From Methanoregula sp. UBA154 (lineage in GTDB: Archaea; Halobacteriota; Methanomicrobia; Methanomicrobiales; Methanospirillaceae), in the NCBI GenBank assembly GCA_002502245.1, contig DAPW01000007.1, positions 43,074-107,073 of the forward strand: a stretch of DNA of 64,000 nucleotides, in the 5' to 3' direction. The notes under the pieces are model-generated. The model did not search any database and was not told the DNA's origin. It was given only the letters and a program-made list of their open reading frames with translations. Shown piece by piece: positions 16,621 through 25,489 of the stretch; position 1 is the first letter of the stretch, and the number at the start of each line of letters is the position of its first letter. A program made the position numbers and the translations under genes.

Positions 16621-16800
16621 TGTAGAAAACCTGTTTTTGGAAATTATTTTCCCCCTTGCGCCAGCCCTGCCCCCAATGGGGGCGGGGGCGCATTGCGATT
16701 GGACGAGTCAGGTTAACCGGTAATACGTCAATATCGCGATTGGGGGTGCCCCGGCGGCGGGGAGAAGCCCCGGGAGCGTCAATCAAATTTCAAATGATCT
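16621..16800 (-). repeat. Dispersed MITE-like repeat, partial copy (R3)
   Basis: It begins with the terminal block TGTAGAAAACC and contains TTGCGCCAGCCCTGCCCCCA, then a GGGGGCGGG hairpin partner and GCGCAT. GGTAATACGTCAATATCGCG and a GC hairpin (GGGTGCCCCGGCGGCGGGGA) follow. The order matches the left half of the copy at 44288-44720. The other half is absent or unrecognisable. Confidence 0.6.
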
Positions 16801-16981
16801 CTGCAAAGCCACGAAAACAAAGCCATTCAGACACTCCCGGGGGCTTCAGGATTCGCTCGCCCCCGCCGTTGTGGCGACCCCCACAGTTCTCTCTCCAGGG
16901 CAAGGTGACCTTCCCCGTGGCTGTCTTCCCTCCCAGAGGAAAGAGGGATTGCTCAAAAACCGGGGCATGATCCCCACATTG

Positions 16982-17578
16982 TCATTCCACCTTCGTCCAG
17001 ACATACGCAAACCGCTGGAATGCGGTAATGTGCCCGAAGATGCCGAAGAGGACAAAGAGCCAGCCGAACCACGAGAGGCCATACCAGCTCATCGGGAAGA
17101 GCAGGTCGATGACACCCACGACCATGATGAGAAAGAGACGATCCGCCCTTCCAAGCAGTCCGCCGTAATACCGCCCGACGCCAACCGCCTGTGCCTGCGT
17201 ACCGAGATAGGAGGACATCAGGACACCGGTGAGGGCAATGACGCCGATCTGCCACGGAACCATCCCTCCGGCAAAGATTCCGGTGATGATGAAGATATCC
17301 GCGTAGCGGTCCACGGCGTGGTCGAGGAAATCTCCGCGCTTGCTCTGGATCTTCATCTCCCGGGCAACTGCACCGTCCATGGCATCACAGAAAGCGTTCA
17401 GCGCAACAGCGACAATCCCCCAGAATTCCAGCCGGAAGAGGAACAGGATACCGGCAGCTGCCGATGCGAGCAGTGCTGCGATGGTGAGGATATTCGGGGT
17501 GATCCGGCAGCGGATCGCAATGGCAACCAGCGGGTCGAAATATACTTTCGCGTGGGAACGGTACTGGTCAAGCGTCAT
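16982..17578 (-). CDS. CDP-alcohol phosphatidyltransferase, probable archaetidylinositol-phosphate synthase
   Basis: 198 residues, about six membrane segments. The family motif is complete: DAMDGAVAR (65-73), G82, D86 and D90, inside DAMDG to FLDHAVD. These residues bind CDP-archaeol and metal. The reaction attaches a polar alcohol, probably inositol-1-phosphate, to CDP-archaeol to make an archaeal polar lipid. Substrate choice is inferred from the short archaeal type, not read directly. Its start overlaps the adenylate-kinase gene by four bases, making it the last gene of the run that begins at pyrG. Confidence 0.8.
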   Translation of the reverse strand: MTLDQYRSHAKVYFDPLVAIAIRCRITPNILTIAALLASAAAGILFLFRLEFWGIVAVALNAFCDAMDGAVAREMKIQSKRGDFLDHAVDRYADIFIITGIFAGGMVPWQIGVIALTGVLMSSYLGTQAQAVGVGRYYGGLLGRADRLFLIMVVGVIDLLFPMSWYGLSWFGWLFVLFGIFGHITAFQRFAYVWTKVE

Positions 17579-18087
17579 GATACCACCTCCAGGTATCCTG
17601 ACCAGTCGATATGGCCAAAGTCAGCCGGGATCTCCCCCCGGATAAAACCCTCGATCCGGTCAGCACTGGTGGCAGCGTCATGACCGGTCGTGTCCAGCTC
17701 GAGGATCTGCGATGGCTCGAATGCCTCAACCGTCTCGATCAGGCAGACATCAAGCGCTTCCGCTTCGGCATTTTCCCGGATCTTCTTCTCCCGGTATTTC
17801 CGCTGGGCGAGCCGTTTTCTGAGCTCATCGGGGCGGCAGCGGAGGACGACGACCCTGTCGCACGGGAGCAGGTGGGCGATGTGGCCTTCCACAAACCCGT
17901 CCACCGGAAGGAATTCTGCGGCCCACCGGTCGACATCGATGATCTGGGCGTCACGCTCCTCGTCCTCGCCAATAACGTATGGCCCTACCGTGGTGGTGAG
18001 GTGGATGACCGTATGCCCGCGGCGGAGGAGCTCCTCACCAATCATCGATTTCCCGGTACCGGGCGTGCCGGTAATGCCGCACATCAT
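17575..18087 (-). CDS. Fap7/AK6-type putative adenylate kinase
   Basis: 170 residues. Walker A is TGTPGTGKS near residues 6-14. VIDVDRWAA-type and GHIAHLLPCDRVVVLRCRP segments correspond to the NMP-binding region. RLAQRKYREKKIRENAEAEALDVC is the lid helix typical of AK6/hCINAP proteins. These proteins have adenylate kinase activity and take part in small-subunit rRNA maturation in eukaryotes and archaea. The start overlaps the hisC stop (ATGA), and an ATG three bases later is equally possible. Confidence 0.85.
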   Translation of the reverse strand: MMCGITGTPGTGKSMIGEELLRRGHTVIHLTTTVGPYVIGEDEERDAQIIDVDRWAAEFLPVDGFVEGHIAHLLPCDRVVVLRCRPDELRKRLAQRKYREKKIRENAEAEALDVCLIETVEAFEPSQILELDTTGHDAATSADRIEGFIRGEIPADFGHIDWSGYLEVVS

Positions 18088-19142
18088 AGGGTGTTGATCA
18101 CCTGCAGGAACCGCTCATTCTCCCAGTCCTCGCCAATACTGACGCGGATGTAGTGGTCCTCGAGGCCGGCAAAACTCCGGCACGAGCGGACGATTACTCC
18201 CTGGCGGGCGAGTTCCTCAACGATTTCGTCACTCCGGTGGGGTGCGACGTCGATCATCACGAAGTTCGCATCGGAAGGGAGGACCGGGTACTTCACGCCG
18301 TCCATGAACCGTTTCCGCCAGCGTCTGACCTGCGCGATGTAACGCTCGGCATGAGCGGTATCCGACAGGGCAGCGGCGGCGGCTGCCATCGAGACCGCGT
18401 TGACCGCAAACGGGGTGCCGGCACGGTTGTACCACGGTGGCAGCCACCGGGGGGTAACAGCATAGCCGATCCGGAGCCCGGCAAGGGAGTGGACCTTTGA
18501 GAAGGTCCGGCCAAGGACGAGGTTCTCGTGCTTCTTCATCAGCGGCAGGTAATCGGTTCTGGAAAACTCCACATAGGCATTATCGAGGAAAAGTATGCCT
18601 TCGATCCCTTCGAGTATCTCCCGGACGGTCTCAGGGCTCGTGGCGTTCCCCGTCGGGTTGTTGGGAGAACAGAGGACCGTGATCTTCGCCTCTTTCGCCG
18701 CCCGGATCAGGGTTTTGGGGTTGACCGAGAAGTCCGCTTCCCGGGGAACCGTAACAACCGCTGCCCCCTGCCCCATGGCCGCAAGGGCATAGAAGGAGAA
18801 GGTGGGCGTTGAAATGGTCACCGTCTCGCCCGGCTCGACCAGCGTGCGGACGATCGTCTCGATGACCCCGTCCATCCCGACACCGGTAACAAAGTGATAG
18901 TCCCCGTAATGTGCCCGGAGGGCATGCATCAGGACATCGACCCGCTCGTCCGGGTACCGGTTGACCGTGAGGAGGGCCTCTTGTGCAGCCTCCCGTACTG
19001 CAGGCGATAGGGGTTCGGGGTTCTCGTTGCTCGCGAGCCGGGCGATGCGCTCGATGCCGTACTCGCGTGCGATATCCCCGGCCTTCTTTGCAAAGGCATA
19101 TCCCCCCTTTTTCTTGTAGCAGGACCTAACCAATCGCTCCAT
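18084..19142 (-). CDS. hisC: Histidinol-phosphate aminotransferase
   Basis: 352 residues, fold-type I PLP enzyme. Typical HisC stretches are ARLASNENPEPLSP at the substrate end, GVGMDGVIETIVR, CSPNNPTGN, FLDNAYVEF, and the PLP lysine in RTFSKVHSLAGLRIGY. It converts imidazole-acetol phosphate to histidinol phosphate in histidine synthesis. hisD is elsewhere in the window (30.0-31.3 kb), so the his genes are scattered. It overlaps argD by 17 bases. Confidence 0.9.
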   Translation of the reverse strand: MERLVRSCYKKKGGYAFAKKAGDIAREYGIERIARLASNENPEPLSPAVREAAQEALLTVNRYPDERVDVLMHALRAHYGDYHFVTGVGMDGVIETIVRTLVEPGETVTISTPTFSFYALAAMGQGAAVVTVPREADFSVNPKTLIRAAKEAKITVLCSPNNPTGNATSPETVREILEGIEGILFLDNAYVEFSRTDYLPLMKKHENLVLGRTFSKVHSLAGLRIGYAVTPRWLPPWYNRAGTPFAVNAVSMAAAAAALSDTAHAERYIAQVRRWRKRFMDGVKYPVLPSDANFVMIDVAPHRSDEIVEELARQGVIVRSCRSFAGLEDHYIRVSIGEDWENERFLQVINTL

Positions 19143-20256
19143 TGATCACCCTGACCACCTGGTCGATCTCTGCATCGGTTATGGTAAGCGGGGGAACGAG
19201 ACGGAGGTTTCCGTCCGCTGCACAATTGACCAGCACACCCTCCTTTGCGCACTTCTTCTGGATCTCCGGACATTTGTCTCCGATGGTCATACCTATCATG
19301 AGACCGCGGACACGGGGATTGTATTTCTGTAAGCCTTCGCGGAAGTGTTCGCCTTTCCGGCTCACGTCGGGAAGGATCTTCTCGATCACACTGATAGTGG
19401 CAAGGGCTGCGGCACAGGCAAGGGGTCCGCCGGCAAAAGTGCTGCCATGCTCGCTCTTTTTGAACTCAAGGCCCTCACGGGCAACAAGGGCACCCATGGG
19501 AAAGCCGCTCGCGATACCCTTGGCAAGGGTGACGATATCGGGCTTCACCTTCGTGTGCTGCATGGCAAGCCACTTGCCGGTACGGCCCATGCCGGTCTGT
19601 ACCTCATCAACGATCATGAGGGCGCCGCTCCTGTCGCAGACCTCGCGTATTCCTTCAAGGAAACTGTCGGGCGGAATGATGACGCCGGCCTCTCCCTGGA
19701 TGGGTTCAACGATAACCCCGGCAGTATCGCTGTCAACAGCCTTGCGGAGCGCGTCCACGTCGCCGTACTCGACAAAGGTCTTGACCATCCCCAGCGGCTC
19801 GAACGGCTCGCGGATCGCCGGCTTGTGGGTCACGGCAAGCGAACCTACGGTACGCCCGTGGAAACCGTGCGTGAACGCGACGAATTTCTTCTTTCCGGTC
19901 CTGACCCTGGCGAGCTTGAGCGCCCCGTCGGTTGCTTCCGCCCCGGAGTTGGAGAAGAAGGCCTTGTGCTGGCCGGTGATCTCCACGAGTTTCTTTGCAA
20001 GATCCCCCTGGTGCGGGACATAGTACAGGTTCGAACAGTGGATGAGCTCGCGGGCCTGGTCACAGATCGCTTTTACCACTGCCGGGTGGCAGTGGCCGGT
20101 GCTGCAGACCGCGATACCGGCAACGCAGTCGATGTACTCGTTTCCTTCAGCATCCCAGACCTTCGATCCCATGCCTTTGACAATGGCCATGTCACGGGTG
20201 AACGCAGGCATAAAGTAGCGTTCATCAAGGCTTTTAAAGGTGTTTGTCGTTTCCAT
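19126..20256 (-). CDS. argD: Acetylornithine aminotransferase
   Basis: 376 residues from the ATG at 20256. That start is preferred because GTGAT, an archaeal ribosome-site core, lies four bases upstream, although in-frame GTG/ATG codons at 20265 and 20262 exist. Class III PLP aminotransferase: NSGAEATDGALKLAR, THGFHGRTVGSL, IVDEVQTGMGRTGK, and the PLP lysine in TLAKGIASGFPMGA. It transfers an amino group to N-acetylglutamate semialdehyde in arginine synthesis. It may also serve as a succinyl-DAP-type transaminase, but dapL makes that unnecessary. Confidence 0.9.
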   Translation of the reverse strand: METTNTFKSLDERYFMPAFTRDMAIVKGMGSKVWDAEGNEYIDCVAGIAVCSTGHCHPAVVKAICDQARELIHCSNLYYVPHQGDLAKKLVEITGQHKAFFSNSGAEATDGALKLARVRTGKKKFVAFTHGFHGRTVGSLAVTHKPAIREPFEPLGMVKTFVEYGDVDALRKAVDSDTAGVIVEPIQGEAGVIIPPDSFLEGIREVCDRSGALMIVDEVQTGMGRTGKWLAMQHTKVKPDIVTLAKGIASGFPMGALVAREGLEFKKSEHGSTFAGGPLACAAALATISVIEKILPDVSRKGEHFREGLQKYNPRVRGLMIGMTIGDKCPEIQKKCAKEGVLVNCAADGNLRLVPPLTITDAEIDQVVRVINGAIG

Positions 20257-20284
20257 TCCCATCACGTTTTTTTAACTCTTCAGG

Positions 20285-21202
20285 TTATTCGTATTCAATC
20301 GTTGCCGGTGGTTTGGCCGTGATATCGTACACAACTCGGGCCACGCTCGGGATGTCTGCAGTGATTCTCGACCCGATTCTCATGAGGTGTTCGAAGGGTA
20401 TCGTGACCGGATCCGCAGTCATACCGTCTCTTGAATTCACCGCTCTGACGGCAACGATCCACCCGTGAATCCGGTTGTCACCCTTGACACCGGTGCCAAG
20501 ACCAAGGAGGGCCGCAAAGCACTGCCACGGGCGGTACTTCTCGACGAGTTCATCCTCCACGATCCAGTTGGCTTCACGGATGACGGCGACCTTCTCCCGT
20601 GTCACCTCGCCAAGCACTCTCACCGCGAGCCCGGGGCCGGGAAAGGGCATTCGGTGCTGGATCTCCTTTGGAAGACCCAGCGCCCCCGCAACCTCCCGCA
20701 CCTCGTCTTTATACAGGTCGCGAATCGGTTCAATCACCCGGGTGAACTCCACGTGGAGCGGCATGCCGCCCACGTTGTGGTGGCTTTTTATCCCGCCCTC
20801 GCTCTCGATCCGGTCCGGGTAGATGGTTCCCTGGAGCAGGCACGTTGCCCCCTGCTTCTTTGCCTCGCGTTCGAAGACGCGGATGAACCGTTCACCGATC
20901 GCCTTCCGCTTGGCCTCCGGGTCTGAGATCCCCCTGAGCGCGTCGAGAAACTCATCTTCGGCATGCACGATATCGAGACGGGTGGAACTGAAGAGCACCC
21001 GGATGCGGTCGGTCTCCCCTTTCCGCATCAGGCCGGTATCGATGTAGATGGGGATCAGGTTGTCGCCGATGGCCCTGGCGGCAAGGGCTGCGCAGACGGA
21101 ACTGTCGACGCCCCCGGAGAGGGCCATGACTACCTTCTCACTGCCGGCGGCTGTTTTTATTTCCTCTATGGACTTTGCAATGAATTTTTCCGTATTGACC
21201 AT
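20285..21202 (-). CDS. guaAB: GMP synthase, ATP-pyrophosphatase subunit
   Basis: 305 residues from the ATG at 21202 (MVNTEKFIAKSIEEIK), with GGAGA upstream. The PP-loop is LSGGVDSSV (about residues 31-39). Downstream MPFPGPGLAVRVLGEVT and VARVVYDITAKPPATIEYE are the conserved C-terminal dimerisation region. There is no glutaminase domain: archaea carry that as a separate protein, which is not in the window. It adenylates XMP and uses ammonia to make GMP. Confidence 0.95.
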   Translation of the reverse strand: MVNTEKFIAKSIEEIKTAAGSEKVVMALSGGVDSSVCAALAARAIGDNLIPIYIDTGLMRKGETDRIRVLFSSTRLDIVHAEDEFLDALRGISDPEAKRKAIGERFIRVFEREAKKQGATCLLQGTIYPDRIESEGGIKSHHNVGGMPLHVEFTRVIEPIRDLYKDEVREVAGALGLPKEIQHRMPFPGPGLAVRVLGEVTREKVAVIREANWIVEDELVEKYRPWQCFAALLGLGTGVKGDNRIHGWIVAVRAVNSRDGMTADPVTIPFEHLMRIGSRITADIPSVARVVYDITAKPPATIEYE

Positions 21203-21213
21203 GGTATTCTCCG

Positions 21214-22794
21214 TTATGTTGTCCGCTTGTTTGCCCTGCACGCCTCAACAAACCCGAGATAGGGAGGCGATGGATGGGTTGGCCGCGACTTGAATTCCGG
21301 GTGGAACTGTGTAGCAAAGAAGAACGGGTGGCCGGGGAGTTCAAGGCACTCCATACGGTTCTTGTTTGTCGCAGAGAATACCAGCCCTGCCTTCTCAAGG
21401 GTGCTGAGATACTGCGGGTTCACTTCGAAGCGGTGACGGTGGCGCTCGACGATCTGTTTCTGGCCATAAAGCCTGTTCGCCAGCGTGCCCTCGCGGATGT
21501 CAACAGTATAGTTCCCAAGGCGCATCGTCCCCCCAAGCTCGTTGAGTCCTTCCTGTTCCGGCAGGAGCGCGATCACGTGCGTCCCTTCGCCGAACTCCTC
21601 GCTCGTGGCATCGGCTATACCCGCTTTGTTGCGGGCATATTCGACGGTAGCCAGCTGGAACCCGAGGCAGAGTCCGAGGAAGGGTACAGAGTTCTCGCGG
21701 GCGAACCTGATTGCTTCGATCTTCCCCTCGATGCCCCGCTTCCCGAAACCGCCCGGTATCAGGATGCCGTCGTAGTCCTTGAGCGAGCACCGCTCATAGC
21801 GCTCGGCATCCAGCCAGGCGATCTTCACCTCGGTGGAGAGGGCGCGGCCCGCGTGCTTGAGGGCCTCCTTGATGCTGATGTACACGTCCTCGATGCCGTA
21901 CTTGCTCACGATGGCAATGGTCACGCGGTTCGTGTACTCCCGGTTGACGATCCGGTACCAGGTGGTATCCGCTTCCTTCCGGTCTAGCCCGAGGTGAGCG
22001 GAGAGCACATCCGCGATACCCTCCTTCTCCATCTCCATCGGGACGGCATAGGTGTCCGGTGCGGTTGCCGCGGATATGACCGCATTCTGCGGAAGATCGC
22101 AGAACGCCGAGACCTTTCGCTTCGTGCCGGCCCCGATGGGGTTGTCGCTCCGGCCCACGATGATATCTGCATGGAGGCCCAGTTCCCGCAGGGCTTTGAC
22201 CGAGTGCTGGGTCGGCTTGGTCTTCATGTCGCCCATCGTGTCCTCGGGGAACAGGGTCACGTGGATCAGGACATAATCGCGGGGGGGGAGCTCTCCCCGC
22301 ATCTGGCGGATGGCCTCAAGAAACGGCATGCTCTCGATGTCGCCTACCGTGCCGCCGACCTCGACGAGGCAGATGTCTGCCGTAGTCCCGTCGGGGAACT
22401 GCTCTTCTGCCGCCTGCCGTATGCAGGTCTTGATCTGGTCGGTGATGTGGGGGATGATCTGGACAGTCTCTCCGAGGAAGTCCCCGCGGCGTTCCTTCTG
22501 GATGACCGTGCGGTACACCTTACCGGTCGTGATGTTATGGGAGGCCGTGAGCTCGATATCGAGAAACCGCTCATAGTTGCCGAGGTCAAGGTCGACTTCG
22601 CTCCCGTCCTTCAGGACGAAAACCTCGCCGTGCTGCGCCGGGTTCATGGTACCTGCATCGATATTCAGGTAGGGATCGATCTTGACTGCCGTTACCCGGT
22701 ACCCGCGGTTTTTCAGGATCCGTCCTACTGACGCAGCGGTGATGCCTTTCCCAAGGCCGCTCATCACGCCACCGGTAACAATGATGTACTTCAC
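21214..22794 (-). CDS. pyrG: CTP synthase
   Basis: 526 residues, GTG start behind GGGGAGAT. The synthetase domain opens with VTGGVMSGLGKGITAASVGR and contains EVGGTVGDIESMPFLEA and KTKPTQHSVK. The glutaminase domain has the nucleophile in FLGLCLGFQLA and the catalytic His/Glu in ATQFHPEF. It makes CTP from UTP and glutamine. It heads the reverse-strand run down to 16982. TATA-like AATATAAAAG lies at about 22813-22823. Confidence 0.97.
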   Translation of the reverse strand: MKYIIVTGGVMSGLGKGITAASVGRILKNRGYRVTAVKIDPYLNIDAGTMNPAQHGEVFVLKDGSEVDLDLGNYERFLDIELTASHNITTGKVYRTVIQKERRGDFLGETVQIIPHITDQIKTCIRQAAEEQFPDGTTADICLVEVGGTVGDIESMPFLEAIRQMRGELPPRDYVLIHVTLFPEDTMGDMKTKPTQHSVKALRELGLHADIIVGRSDNPIGAGTKRKVSAFCDLPQNAVISAATAPDTYAVPMEMEKEGIADVLSAHLGLDRKEADTTWYRIVNREYTNRVTIAIVSKYGIEDVYISIKEALKHAGRALSTEVKIAWLDAERYERCSLKDYDGILIPGGFGKRGIEGKIEAIRFARENSVPFLGLCLGFQLATVEYARNKAGIADATSEEFGEGTHVIALLPEQEGLNELGGTMRLGNYTVDIREGTLANRLYGQKQIVERHRHRFEVNPQYLSTLEKAGLVFSATNKNRMECLELPGHPFFFATQFHPEFKSRPTHPSPPYLGFVEACRANKRTT

Positions 22795-22979
22795 GTAATC
22801 TCCCCGATTATTCTTTTATATTTTCTCACAATACCTATTAGTTGTATCTTACCGGAAAGAACGAGGGAGAACTTCGCATTCCGGGCAGGATTTTACCACT
22901 CTGCTGGATCAGCTTGTTGCTGGTCCTCAAAACCGGGAACAAAGGAACCTTAATTTGGCTGAAATGAGAGAATACAGCT

Positions 22980-23702
22980 ATGGATTTCAGGAAATTTCCA
23001 ACGATTCTGGCAATCCTTCTCTTAACGGTCCTGTTCATACAACCCGTTTTATCCGGGACAACGGTGACCTCGGATAATCTTGAGAACGATGAAGCATCCG
23101 TCCTTTTCAACAGAGCAGAGCTTCTTCTTGTTGACGATGACTACGAGAATGCCATAAAGCTCTTTGACCAGGCCCTTGCATCGAATACAACGCTTATCAA
23201 AAAGACAGATATCCACCTGTATATCTACCGTGATAAGGCATATGCCCAGATCCAGCTGGAGCTGTATGATGATGCCCTTGCAACACTCAACGAGGGGCTC
23301 GCGTTTTATCCTCAGGACGCCATGCTCTGGAACAACAAGGGCTATGCACTCTACCGTACCGGGAAGATGCAGGACGCCCTCGCGGCTTATGATTCAGCGG
23401 TTTCCTTTGACAGCAATTACACGATAGCCCACATCAACCGGGGAGACACCCTGATTCAGATGGGCAGGTACCCGGATGCGGTTGCAGCCTACATCCGGGC
23501 AAACGAGACCGATCCCTTCAACACTGCTGCTGCCGACGGACTTAAAGCAGCAAGGAAAGGCGAAGCCGAGTCCACCCGGACCATGACTATCCTGCTCGCC
23601 GTCTTCATTGTTGCAGCAATCGGCGTCGTGGTCTGGTATGTCAGATTCAGGAAAGCGGGTGAACCCGCACCGGAAGAGAAGAGAGAGAGATCCAAAAAAT
23701 AA
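22980..23702 (+). CDS. Exported membrane-anchored TPR protein
   Basis: 240 residues. A signal/anchor segment (residues 5-25, ILAILLLTVLFIQPVLSG) is followed by three to four tetratricopeptide repeats: ASVLFNRAELLLVDDDYENA, IYRDKAYAQIQLELYDDALA, LWNNKGYALYRTGKMQDALAAYD, and AHINRGDTLIQMGRYPDAVAAYI. A second hydrophobic segment (TILLAVFIVAAIGVVVWYV) and a basic tail close it. The TPR part faces outside if the first segment is cleaved. Such repeats mediate protein contacts. Partner unknown. Confidence 0.82.
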   Translation: MDFRKFPTILAILLLTVLFIQPVLSGTTVTSDNLENDEASVLFNRAELLLVDDDYENAIKLFDQALASNTTLIKKTDIHLYIYRDKAYAQIQLELYDDALATLNEGLAFYPQDAMLWNNKGYALYRTGKMQDALAAYDSAVSFDSNYTIAHINRGDTLIQMGRYPDAVAAYIRANETDPFNTAAADGLKAARKGEAESTRTMTILLAVFIVAAIGVVVWYVRFRKAGEPAPEEKRERSKK

Positions 23703-23722
23703 TAATAATAAATCCTTTTTTT

Positions 23723-24139
23723 TTACTTCTCTGCAGTTATTGCAAATGAGGCCGAGGTCCGCGAGAGCAGGGTCTTTTTCCCGTCATCAACCCATACGTC
23801 TGCTTCCATGAACGCAACCCGGCGCCCCTTCTTGATTACCCGTGCTTCTGCAAGGATGGTGCCATGCCGGACACCCTTGATGAAGCTGGTCGATTCGGCA
23901 ATCGTGGCAATCCCCTCGTGCTTTTCAAGGAGCGGGTAGAGGGCCAGCGCCATCGCCTCGTCCGCGAGTGCAACAAGCATCCCTCCCTGCAGCCAGCCGA
24001 CACCGTTATGCATATCCGGCCGGACCGGCATCATCAGCACAGCAGTGCCCGGTTCCGCATTCACGATATCAATCCCTGTCAGGCAGAAAAAAGGATTGGC
24101 CTGCCGGCCAAGGCTCTGGATCTTCTCAAGGTATGACAT
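23723..24139 (-). CDS. PaaI-type hotdog thioesterase
   Basis: 138 residues from the ATG at 24139 (MSYLEKIQSL). Hotdog fold: DMHNGVGWLQGGMLVALADEAMALAL is the family signature around the active-site helix, followed by IATIAESTSFIKGVRHGTILAEARVIKKGRR. Members hydrolyse acyl- or aryl-CoA thioesters. The physiological substrate in methanogens is unknown. The longer upstream frame is discarded as non-coding. It converges on the TPR gene across a short T-run. Confidence 0.85.
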   Translation of the reverse strand: MSYLEKIQSLGRQANPFFCLTGIDIVNAEPGTAVLMMPVRPDMHNGVGWLQGGMLVALADEAMALALYPLLEKHEGIATIAESTSFIKGVRHGTILAEARVIKKGRRVAFMEADVWVDDGKKTLLSRTSASFAITAEK

Positions 24140-24406
24140 GTCTTCTCTAGGAGATTTCAGGTGCAAGAGGATTAAGATTGCTTCTGGTCTGTTATACCAG
24201 GTGATCGTTCTGTCAGGTTTAAACCCGGATGGGGAGCAGTGTGGAATATGCTGCTCTTTTGCGGAAATGCTTATTCTCATAACCGGTCGCCGGATTATAC
24301 CCCTGAAAAACCACGGTTATCCAGAGCCGTTTTTTTATAACGCACGTTTTTTTTATTTCACCCGCTTCCCGCACCTTAATATGCTCCCGCGGATGACCTC
24401 ATCAGT
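24140..24406. other. Divergent intergenic region
   Basis: About 270 bp between the thioesterase and a small forward gene. It contains T-runs (24331-24337, 24348-24355) and a possible forward TATA element (CTTAATATG near 24374). No RNA gene is recognised. Confidence 0.35.
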
Positions 24407-24637
24407 ATGCAGGATACAGAGACAAAAGAGATGCTTGCCGACCTTATCTGGCTCAATGCCGTTATCGCAACCGAGCTCATCCAGATAACCGAGAACTCCT
24501 CCGCGATCCTCCGGAAAAGCCCGCCTCCTGCAAGCTGCCTTGCTGAACACCAGGCGCTTCGCACCACCGCGCTCGCGATGGCGGAGAAATACCGGCCCGG
24601 GACCATGCTCGCCCAGCACCTCGGCAAACACCAGTAA
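24407..24637 (+). CDS. Small hypothetical protein
   Basis: 76 residues, mostly helical by composition (LADLIWLNAVIATELIQITE, then ALRTTALAMAEKYRPG). Third codon positions are strongly G/C as in neighbouring genes, which supports coding. No family, signal peptide or membrane segment is seen. It precedes the glycosyltransferase on the same strand. A further short frame (24645-24785) between them ends with an ATGA overlap on the glycosyltransferase start, but its peptide looks random. Confidence 0.5.
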   Translation: MQDTETKEMLADLIWLNAVIATELIQITENSSAILRKSPPPASCLAEHQALRTTALAMAEKYRPGTMLAQHLGKHQ

Positions 24638-24781
24638 TGTTATGGGACTGCTCGGCCTAAACGTACTGGATATCCCGGTGCCCGGGTCTGTGGACCAGAA
24701 GAACGGGAGCGGGCAGACTGCCCGGATCTCCGTATGTATCTGTCCCCGTACAACCCGGATTACATCCGGACCGCCGTTACC

Positions 24782-25489
24782 ATGAACACCGCACCCGAGC
24801 TTCCCTGCAGCCTCGTCATTCCGGCTTATAACGAGGAGAACCGTATCCGGCCGCTCTTCGATGCCATCAGCAGATTCGACGGAGAGCTGATCGTTGTCTG
24901 CGATGGGACTGATGCAACAGCGCAGGTTGTCGAAGAGATAGCCCGCGCACGAACAGACCTTCTGATCCGGTGCCTGACATTCGATCACCGGCTTGGTAAA
25001 GGAGGCGGTGTGATCACCGGCCTTTCTGCAGCCCGGGCACCGCTTGTCGGTTTTTTCGATGCTGACGGATCCACGACTATTTCCGAGATGATGCGGCTCT
25101 TTTCCTTTCTTTCTGAGCATGACGGGGCCATCGGCTCCCGCTGGGTGCCCGGCGCAACCCTCCGGGTCAGGCAGGGGATCCTCCGGCGGCTGGAGAGCCG
25201 GAGCTTCAACTTCCTGATCCGGGGCCTGTTCGGGCTGAAATTCCACGATACCCAGTGCGGGGCCAAGGTATTCAGAAAGGCCGCGATCGATAAAGTACTG
25301 CCGGCAATGGTATCGCACGGGTTTGAATTCGATGTCGAACTCCTCTGGCGGCTGAACCGGGCCGGAAGCCGAATTGTCGAAGTCCCGATCGAGTGGCAGA
25401 ACAGGGATGATTCCCGGGTCAGAAAGCGGGATATGGTGCGGATGATACAAGGCCTGTTCCGGGTCAGGCTGGGACTTGTGCAGGTATGA
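24782..25489 (+). CDS. GT2 family glycosyltransferase (dolichyl-phosphate-sugar synthase-like)
   Basis: 235 residues from the ATG at 24782. An in-frame ATG at 24734 is an alternative. GT-A fold: CSLVIPAYNEENRI, IVVCDGTDATAQV, then HRLGKGGGVITGLSAARAPLVGFFDADGST, where DAD is the metal-binding DxD. HDTQCGAKVFRKAAI and GFEFDVELLWRLNRAG follow, as in polyprenyl-phosphate glucose/mannose synthases. It should transfer a sugar from a nucleotide sugar to a lipid carrier for glycan or N-glycan synthesis. No membrane domain. The stop overlaps the next start by four bases, so it is coupled to the TPR/winged-helix gene. Confidence 0.85.
   Translation: MNTAPELPCSLVIPAYNEENRIRPLFDAISRFDGELIVVCDGTDATAQVVEEIARARTDLLIRCLTFDHRLGKGGGVITGLSAARAPLVGFFDADGSTTISEMMRLFSFLSEHDGAIGSRWVPGATLRVRQGILRRLESRSFNFLIRGLFGLKFHDTQCGAKVFRKAAIDKVLPAMVSHGFEFDVELLWRLNRAGSRIVEVPIEWQNRDDSRVRKRDMVRMIQGLFRVRLGLVQV

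Noticed and set aside
24645..24785. A 47-codon frame with an ATGA overlap on the glycosyltransferase start
   Set aside because: The overlap is attractive, but the peptide looks random and there is no ribosome site. Kept only as a remark.
24353..25450. A 365-codon reverse frame opposite the glycosyltransferase
   Set aside because: It mirrors the high G/C third positions of the GT2 gene on the other strand. The GT2 motifs are convincing and the reverse peptide is not.
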